Source of the DNA: Hepatocystis sp. ex Piliocolobus tephrosceles
Taxonomy: Eukaryota; Apicomplexa; Aconoidasida; Haemosporida; Plasmodiidae
Length of the DNA: 25,044 nucleotides
NCBI GenBank assembly: GCA_902459845.2
Contig: CABPSV020000168.1
Location: forward strand, 1 to 25,044
Reading direction: 5' to 3'
Shown: in pieces, positions 19,528 through 25,044 of the stretch
Layout: every line of letters starts with the position of its first letter
Numbering within the stretch: the stretch's first letter is position 1
Translations under genes and position numbers: made by a program
The notes under the pieces: model-generated
The model's input: only the letters and a program-made list of their open reading frames with translations
What the model was told of the DNA's origin: nothing
The model's database searches: none

Positions 19528-21084
19528 TTTTTTTGTCTTTTTTTTTTTTTTTTTTTTTTCCTATATGTTTGTTTTTTTTTTTATACATATAATCAAAGTT
19601 ACGTTTAATGTACTTTAAATATATTTTATTATACTAAAAGATATTTTTTTATGTTTTTGTATTATTTTTACTAATTTGAAAAAAAGTGTACATAAGACAA
19701 GTGATGCATTAAACACATATAAATTTATTTCACAAAATACTCATTTTAGTGTTAAAAAGAGTATAATAAACAACGACGTTTCAAAACAATAAAATGCAAA
19801 GTTAAAAGCATGTATAAACAGAATAGAATAGTGAACTATTATAAACATATGATATATCACAATTTAAACATATAAGACTATACAGGATGTTACATATTAT
19901 AATCATTATATTGAATTTTCAAAAATAAAATAAAAAAAAAAAAAAAAAGTTTAAAATTTGTATCAAGCATTACATATGTATATACTTTTATCATTTAATA
20001 ATCATTTAAAAATATCAAATATGCATTACTTGTATATATGACATCATTTAATTGCATATACATACAATATGGACTTTCTTTTTTCATACACAACAATGTA
20101 TGCATGCAAATAAAATTTTAAAATTATAAGCATTTATTTGCACTGCAAGCCACCACACGTGTGCTTTACATTTATATTTCTTTATTATGTAAAAATATCG
20201 AATATAGGTATATATTTAATTCAAAGTAGTACATTTCTATATATTAATCACAATATTAAAAGCTTTATGTTATTAGTAAATGATATTATGTACTATCTAT
20301 GCAACATTTTAATCGTTTTAATTTATTTTTGTTTTTTGTTATACCTTCTTTCATCACACCCAACTATATAATATAAACTGATTTATACAAATAACAATAT
20401 ATGTAATACTTATAAAACAATGAAGAACAATAAAAGTGAAAGCAATATATATATTCAGCAAAACAAATTAAATTACTAATCGAAATGTAATATTTTTTTC
20501 ATTCTATTTCTAACATATTAAACATCTCATTATAACATTACATTTAAGTAATTAATCAAATATATATATTTGAAAAAAAAAGTAAAAATATTATACACGT
20601 TTTAATACGTGTCTTAGATGAACCATATTTCAACTCTAATTAAAAATACATAACTTTATATTTTGAACATCGCGTCTATTTATAATATATAACCATAAGT
20701 TTTGTTTTTATATGTAAAAAGCAAAACGAAAAAAAAAAAAAAAGTTATCACATTTAATTATACATTTCAACATATGTAAAATGGCACAACTCAATTAATG
20801 TAGCATAGAAAAAAAAAAAAAATAATAAAATAAAATAAAATAGAACATAAATGAACTCACCTTCAATTGATGCAAAAATTAAATTAGTGAACAACAATCC
20901 TAACAAATTCAAACACAGCAAAAATAAAATATAAAAATAAAAAAAACTATTTAAAATAATGATAATTTTGTGCTGGACATATATTCACAAAGTGCAACTA
21001 TAATCAACACAAAATGATCAAACATTCCTGTAATAATAACCATGAGCAAACATAATAAACCACAATTATATCCAATATTCATAT

Positions 21085-21119
<35 letters not shown>

Positions 21120-21331
21120 ACTTTGCATGTACTAATATAATATAAAAATTGCTAATTTGATGTATCACTACTATATACTTATAAGTTTTTGTATAAACTG
21201 TTGTCCTTTCCTGATATTAATGTACGATCATGTTGGTTTGTCAAGTTTCATTTTTAGTAGTGACATTTATAACAAAAATGTTAATTAAATACATCATTAT
21301 GTTTACTGTATGCTTAGAAATGTCCATTTTA
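19528..21331. other. Gene-free spacer between the duplicated gene pairs
   Basis: This is AT-rich sequence with T runs at 19541-19559 and 21090-21114 and A runs at about 19931-19948, 20729-20743 and 20809-20822. Plus- and minus-strand frames (for example 20138-20371) are short, Ile/Tyr/Leu-rich and without homologues here. I see no exon of either family in it. Confidence 0.5.
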
Positions 21332-21932
21332 TTATCCTCTATGACGATCATAAAAATCCTCAGGTAGTAGAGCATTTCCCCCTCCTCCTCCTCCGTTTTG
21401 CCCACCATTTCTATTAAATAAAACTGGCATATTGTTTCCATTGTGTTGCTATAATAATTAAATATATGCAAAAAATATGCACATTTTTATTAACACTTAT
21501 TTATTTTTGTGCAACTATATATAAATGTAATATATAATTATGTTTTTAAATTTTTTAATTATCTTACTCCATAAAAAAATCGATCTAGGCAACGTAAAAC
21601 AATTAGATATGTATACATAAAAATTATAAGAACTGCCAAAAATAAAAAAAAAACCGTCATATTTCCGTGGTTCAATTCTTCATTACTAGTAGTATTTAGA
21701 GGTGTGTTTAAAATGCTTCTCGCAAGTTGCATTACAGAGGATTCGCCATTGCTCAGATTTTGTGTATCACCTGATAAATTAAATGTACATTTTTTTTATA
21801 ATATATTAAAAAATATTTTTATATTATTTATAAAAAATACAAAAAAAATTATGTTTTATTATTAATAATGTCAACTGTCTTACTCAAATTTAGTGGTACA
21901 TTTGCATTTGCTAATGGATTTCCTTCTGCCAT
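21332..21932 (-). CDS. Small three-exon single-TM protein with poly-Gly tail
   Basis: The exons are 21932-21884, 21770-21568 and 21448-21332, giving 122 residues. Introns are gtaaga...atcag (113 bases, phase 1) and gtaaga...tatag (119 bases, phase 0). The start M-A-E-G-N-P-L-A-N-A-N and S-V-M-Q-L-A at 28-33 match the sister gene at 15981-16513. The TM lies at about 55-75 (V-F-F-L-F-L-A-V-L-I-I-F-M). The cytoplasmic part continues R-C-L-D-R-F-F-Y-G. Exon 3 encodes 38 residues with an N-G-G-Q-N run into six glycines, then L-P-E-D-F-Y-D-R-H-R-G. Extracellular and TM exons are thus conserved in layout while the last exon is unrelated to the sister's poly-Arg tail. Potential N-glycosylation-type sites (N-T-T-S, N-M-T) lie before the TM. 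No named family is recognised. Confidence 0.78.
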
Positions 21933-21933
21933 T

Positions 21934-22123
21934 GTGTTAAATTCTGTTTTTTTTCGATTATATAAATAAAGTAAAAAAGTATAATATTATAAATGCAAAA
22001 TTGTGTTTTTTTTTCGATTATATAAATAAAGTAAGTAAAAAATTATAATATTATAAATGTTAAATTGTGTTTTTTTTTTTTTGAATATATAAATAAAGTA
22101 AAAAAGTATAATATTACAAATGC
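21934..22123 (+). repeat. About 62-bp minisatellite, three units, touching the start codon
   Basis: Three tandem units lie at about 21934-21999, 22000-22062 and 22063-22123. Each has taaattgtg, an oligo-T run, cgattatataaataaagtaaaaaa, then tataatattataaatg. The array begins directly in front of the ATG at 21932 on the minus strand, so it would form the 5' leader of that mRNA. One diverged unit stands at the same place before the sister gene at 16513, so the array grew after the duplication. Confidence 0.85.
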
Positions 22124-22835
22124 ATTTTATTTAACAATATGTATTAAACGAGCACAAAATGTTATCACATATTCAATTGCAACATACACAGATTCTTTAC
22201 GAAGTATAATACAATGCTTTAAAAATATATATATATATATATATATGTATTATTTTTTTTATTACATATTTAAATAATGATGTGATAAATCAATACATTG
22301 CATTTTTTAACGGACAAAATTTATAATAAACACATAATAACAAAAATATAAATCACATTGTATATGTTACTGCTGTATATTTGTTATAAATGGTTCATAT
22401 GCTAACTTATATGCTAATAAAAAATATAAAAAAGATGTAAGTATTTTTTGTGTTATCAACTATAATTACTGGTATCAACAGCATTATTATTATAATTAAT
22501 AAAATAATTTAATTTATAAAAAGTGAGGAACACTTATATTTTTTAAGTGATTTAAAAATGTCATCGATGTTTTCGAGTGGGACTATTTTTGTACATTATA
22601 AATTAAGTGGTTTATAAATCGTTTTTACATATTTTTATTTTTTTTTTTAAACGTAATTAATATGAATGCATTTTTTTATGTGTGTGTGCTTAGTAATTTG
22701 CATTATTGCTTTGTTAATTATTATTTATTAAACATATAATTTATTTCATTAATGCCACTACCATGTTTGACGTGAATCACTTTGTATAAGATGTATTTCA
22801 AGTTATATAAAAATTCAATGTTTTACATTTATTTA
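22124..22835. other. Gene-free AT-rich 5' flank
   Basis: It holds (TA)n at about 22226-22246, short TG-rich bases at 22680-22690 and nothing with coding character. Confidence 0.5.
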
Positions 22836-23040
22836 TTTATAGCAACCTTTTTTTTTTTTTTTTTTTTTTAATAGGGCAACTAATCATGAATGTAATAATA
22901 GTATGTGTCAAAACTATCAATATGTATTAAAAGTAACGTTTACCAAATGCTTAATTGTCAAAATTATGTTTTATTTGTTATATTCAAATTATATAAAAAA
23001 GAAGCAACAGTCAAAAATGTACTACATTTACTTTTATTTT
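22836..23040 (+). repeat. Shared upstream block of the small genes (pairs with 17071-17279)
   Basis: This is the second copy of the block, with the same landmark order as 17071-17279. An oligo-T run of about 22 bases (22848-22869) opens it. It supports the view that the two gene pairs arose by duplication of one multi-kilobase segment. Confidence 0.75.
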
Positions 23041-23096
23041 ATTTTTATTTTATTTTTAATTTATAAAAAAAAAATTATACAAAATGATTAAATTAT

Positions 23097-23260
23097 AACC
23101 ACATATACATAATGTAACTATACAAATGTTATTGTATTAAAAAAAAAACATTCGAATATGTACATACTTATTATCATTAAGTTCATCATGTACATTGTTA
23201 TGTAAAATTTCTTACTATTAATTTTAATTTTTACAGATATTCAAATTTTTAAATTAATTC
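23097..23260 (+). repeat. Dispersed repeat (pairs with 7935-8160)
   Basis: Landmarks cacatatacataatgtaactata, caaatgttattgtatta, acattcgaatatgtac and gttcatcatgtacattgtta recur near 7935-8160 in order. It is non-coding and sits just past the 3' end of the long pseudogene. Confidence 0.55.
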
Positions 23261-23298
23261 AATTGGACTCGTAATAACTAAATACCAACCATATGATT

Positions 23299-24944
23299 TT
23301 ATATAGTTCTCAAATGATACACATATCTACCTTGACCTTCTTCATTACCTGTATTATTAATTTAATTTTCAAAATTATTTACACGGACGGCTCAATTTTG
23401 ATTAGGAAACATGAGGTTACAAACATTTCAAAAATCATTTATATTATTGGCTTCACCTGTGCTTACATTAGTATTTAGGGTCTCATATGAATTATATATG
23501 AAATTAATGGTTTCAGTTCCTACATTATTCTCACTATTTTCATGATCTGAATTATAATCATTTTACACATGGTGACTAAAACCATTAGTTAACTTATTTT
23601 GTTGCATAAACTCAGCCACAATACCTGATGCTGCACTTGAAGTAAACGAATCATCATCATCAACAGCAATAGCAATAGCATCATTTGCTGCATTAGCGTC
23701 AACAGAAGTATCGGTAGCAAAAATAACAGCATCAGCAGCAGTAATAGCATCAACAGTAGCAGTAACATCAACAGTAGCAGTAGCATCAACAGTAGCAGTA
23801 GCATCAACAGTAGCAGTAGCATCAACAGTAGCAGTAGCATCAACAGTAGCAGTAGCATCAACAGTAGCAGTAGCATCAACAGTAGCAGTAGCATCAACAG
23901 TAGCAGTAGCATCAACAGTAGCAGTAGCATCAACAGTAGCAGTAGCATCAACAGTAGCAGTAGCATCAACAGTAGCAGTAGCATCAACAGTAGCAGTAGC
24001 ATCAACAGTAGCAGTAGCAGCCATATCAGTATCACCAGCAACATCATCATCATCTACATCATTTACATCATCTACATCATCAGAAGTGTTAACATTAAAT
24101 GTAGTTACTTGCAGAGCAAATACACCAAGTAATGTATTCAAATTGATTTGAGAGTTATCGTTAGCAGAATTTTCCGTTTCAGTAAACGTACATATTGAAC
24201 TTAAGGTTGTGTGTATACTATTACTTGATATAATATATTCATTAGTATCATTTTTATTATTATTTATAGACATAACTTCACATAAATGCTCATTATAATT
24301 ATTCTCATTATGTATGTTGTCTTCATCTTCAAATGCTAAATTTACCATTGCAGCTATCGACGGTTGTGTGTACATATCAATCTCATCTTCCTAATTACTT
24401 TCTAATTGAAACAACATAATATAATTCTTCCCATACGATCTTCTATTATGTCTCCAATGACGATATAATATTCCTATTTTGCTTATATTCTACATAAAAA
24501 CAGGAAAAGTAAATATAACAATTAATTTATCAAATATAGAATATTTTTGATATAGCACAAGACGTTTAAACAAAAATATATATTTTTCTAATATTTCATT
24601 ATAATTTACTTTATAACAAATATATAAAAACACTATTGTAAACAATGATAGAACTAATTAGAACATATAGTAATCCTTCATTATTACTTTCAGATGTTGT
24701 AGTGGAAAAAGGAGTGTAAGTAGAAGTTCTGTTTTGTAGCATATCTCGTTATCCTATTTAACGCAGATTTATTGCCAACACCTCCCACCAAATCACTAAC
24801 ATTGCGAACAGCATTATCTTGAAGGGAGATAACACTATATAGAGTACTATTTAAAACAGTTGAATTATATTAAGACGTGTTATCTGTACCACCAGCTAAC
24901 TGCGTTATGTTTTGTAGAGTATCATAAGGATATCTTTCTGTCAT
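23299..24944 (-). pseudogene. Long single-TM relative with VDATAT repeats, interrupted
   Basis: Exon 1 is 24944-24610, opening M-T-E-R-Y-P-Y-D. It has TAA at 24872-24870, then L-N-R-I-T-R-Y-A, a frameshift, and a TM-like stretch (L-L-Y-V-L-I-S-S-I-I-V-Y) with a second shift before Y-K and a GTAAAT donor. The acceptor ttatgtag opens exon 2 at 24489, which starts basic (Y-R-H-W-R-H-N-R-R-S). It meets TAG at 24393-24391, then has an uninterrupted 270-codon stretch to a TAA at 23563. That stretch holds N-L-A-F-E-D-E-D-N, an Asp-rich part and 15 units of V-D-A-T-A-T. The same frame stays coding-like (Asn/Glu-rich) past TAA, TGA, TGA and TAA to a final TAA at 23299. With two shifts and six internal stops it is a pseudogene, although the repeat section has stayed open. 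Layout matches 18242-19527. Confidence 0.7.
23749..24018 (+). repeat. 18-bp minisatellite, 15 units, coding for VDATAT
   Basis: The plus-strand unit is atcaacagtagcagtagc, repeated 15 times in phase, nearly without change. One base differs in the second position of the array (gtaac for gtagc). On the minus strand it reads V-D-A-T-A-T. The flanks (gcatcagcagcagtaatag, gcagccatatcagtatc) look like older, decayed units. It lies in exon 2 of the pseudogene at 23299-24944. Confidence 0.97.
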
Positions 24945-24947
24945 ATT

Positions 24948-24977
<30 letters not shown>

Positions 24978-25044
<67 letters not shown>
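24978..25044 (+). repeat. Poly-T tract at window end (at least 67 bases)
   Basis: An unbroken T run reaches the last base, so its true length is unknown. It begins about 30 bases upstream of the ATG of the long pseudogene. A run this long is a likely assembly end. Confidence 0.95.

Noticed and set aside
23589..24053. 154-codon poly-Leu/Met minus-strand frame
   Set aside because: It is another frame of the 18-bp minisatellite. The VDATAT frame is the one continuous with the homologous exon on both sides.
1..25044. tRNA, rRNA or centromere-like content
   Set aside because: I saw no cloverleaf with conserved A and B boxes and no rRNA-like block on either strand. The AT content alone does not support a centromere because many genes and duplications interrupt it.

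Overview
The window looks like subtelomeric DNA of a malaria parasite (Plasmodium). The base composition is extremely A+T-rich, with homopolymer runs up to about 67 bases and many (TA)n arrays. Genes have a very short first exon and GT-AG introns, and one gene is a clear pir/vir-type variant antigen gene. The other genes are small, paralogous, secreted or single-transmembrane proteins lying in a sea of degenerate duplications. The exact species cannot be fixed from the sequence. A vir-like pir in such an AT-rich setting would fit P. malariae, P. ovale or a related simian or avian parasite, but that is inference.

All seven genes or gene remnants lie on the minus strand, head to tail. From left to right: (1) about 1-3000 is gene-free and holds one copy each of two long direct repeats. 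(2) 3004-3747 is a secreted two-motif protein. (3) 4664-4913 is a fold-back element. (4) 6390-7331 is a paralogue of the two-motif protein, broken by an in-frame TAG and probably by a second nonsense codon. (5) 8425-8815 is a second, larger fold-back element. (6) 10191-10955 is an intact third paralogue. (7) 12797-13035 is a 62-bp minisatellite that runs over the stop codon of the next gene. (8) 13027-14253 is a two-exon pir gene whose first exon is a single ATG. (9) 15164-15210 is a one-armed relic of the fold-back element. (10) 15981-16513 plus 18242-19527, and 21332-21932 plus 23299-24944, are two tandem copies of a gene pair. Each pair consists of an intact small three-exon, one-TM gene and a longer decayed relative.

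The most interesting parts are two small gene families that I cannot assign to a named family. One has an N-terminal signal sequence, an RxLC-type site in two members, and two copies of an M-A-x-R-I-x-x-R-x-x-D motif about 79-80 residues apart. The other consists of 107- and 122-residue proteins starting M-A-E-G-N-P-L. These have no signal peptide and a single central TM. Their tiny last exon encodes either a poly-Arg tail or a poly-Gly tail. The long pseudogenes beside them share the layout of N-terminal domain, TM, phase-0 intron and basic cytoplasmic start. They suggest a family with short and long cytoplasmic versions, presumably at the surface of the infected cell or parasite. Gene-free stretches are mainly low-complexity AT sequence with pieces of the dispersed repeats described below.
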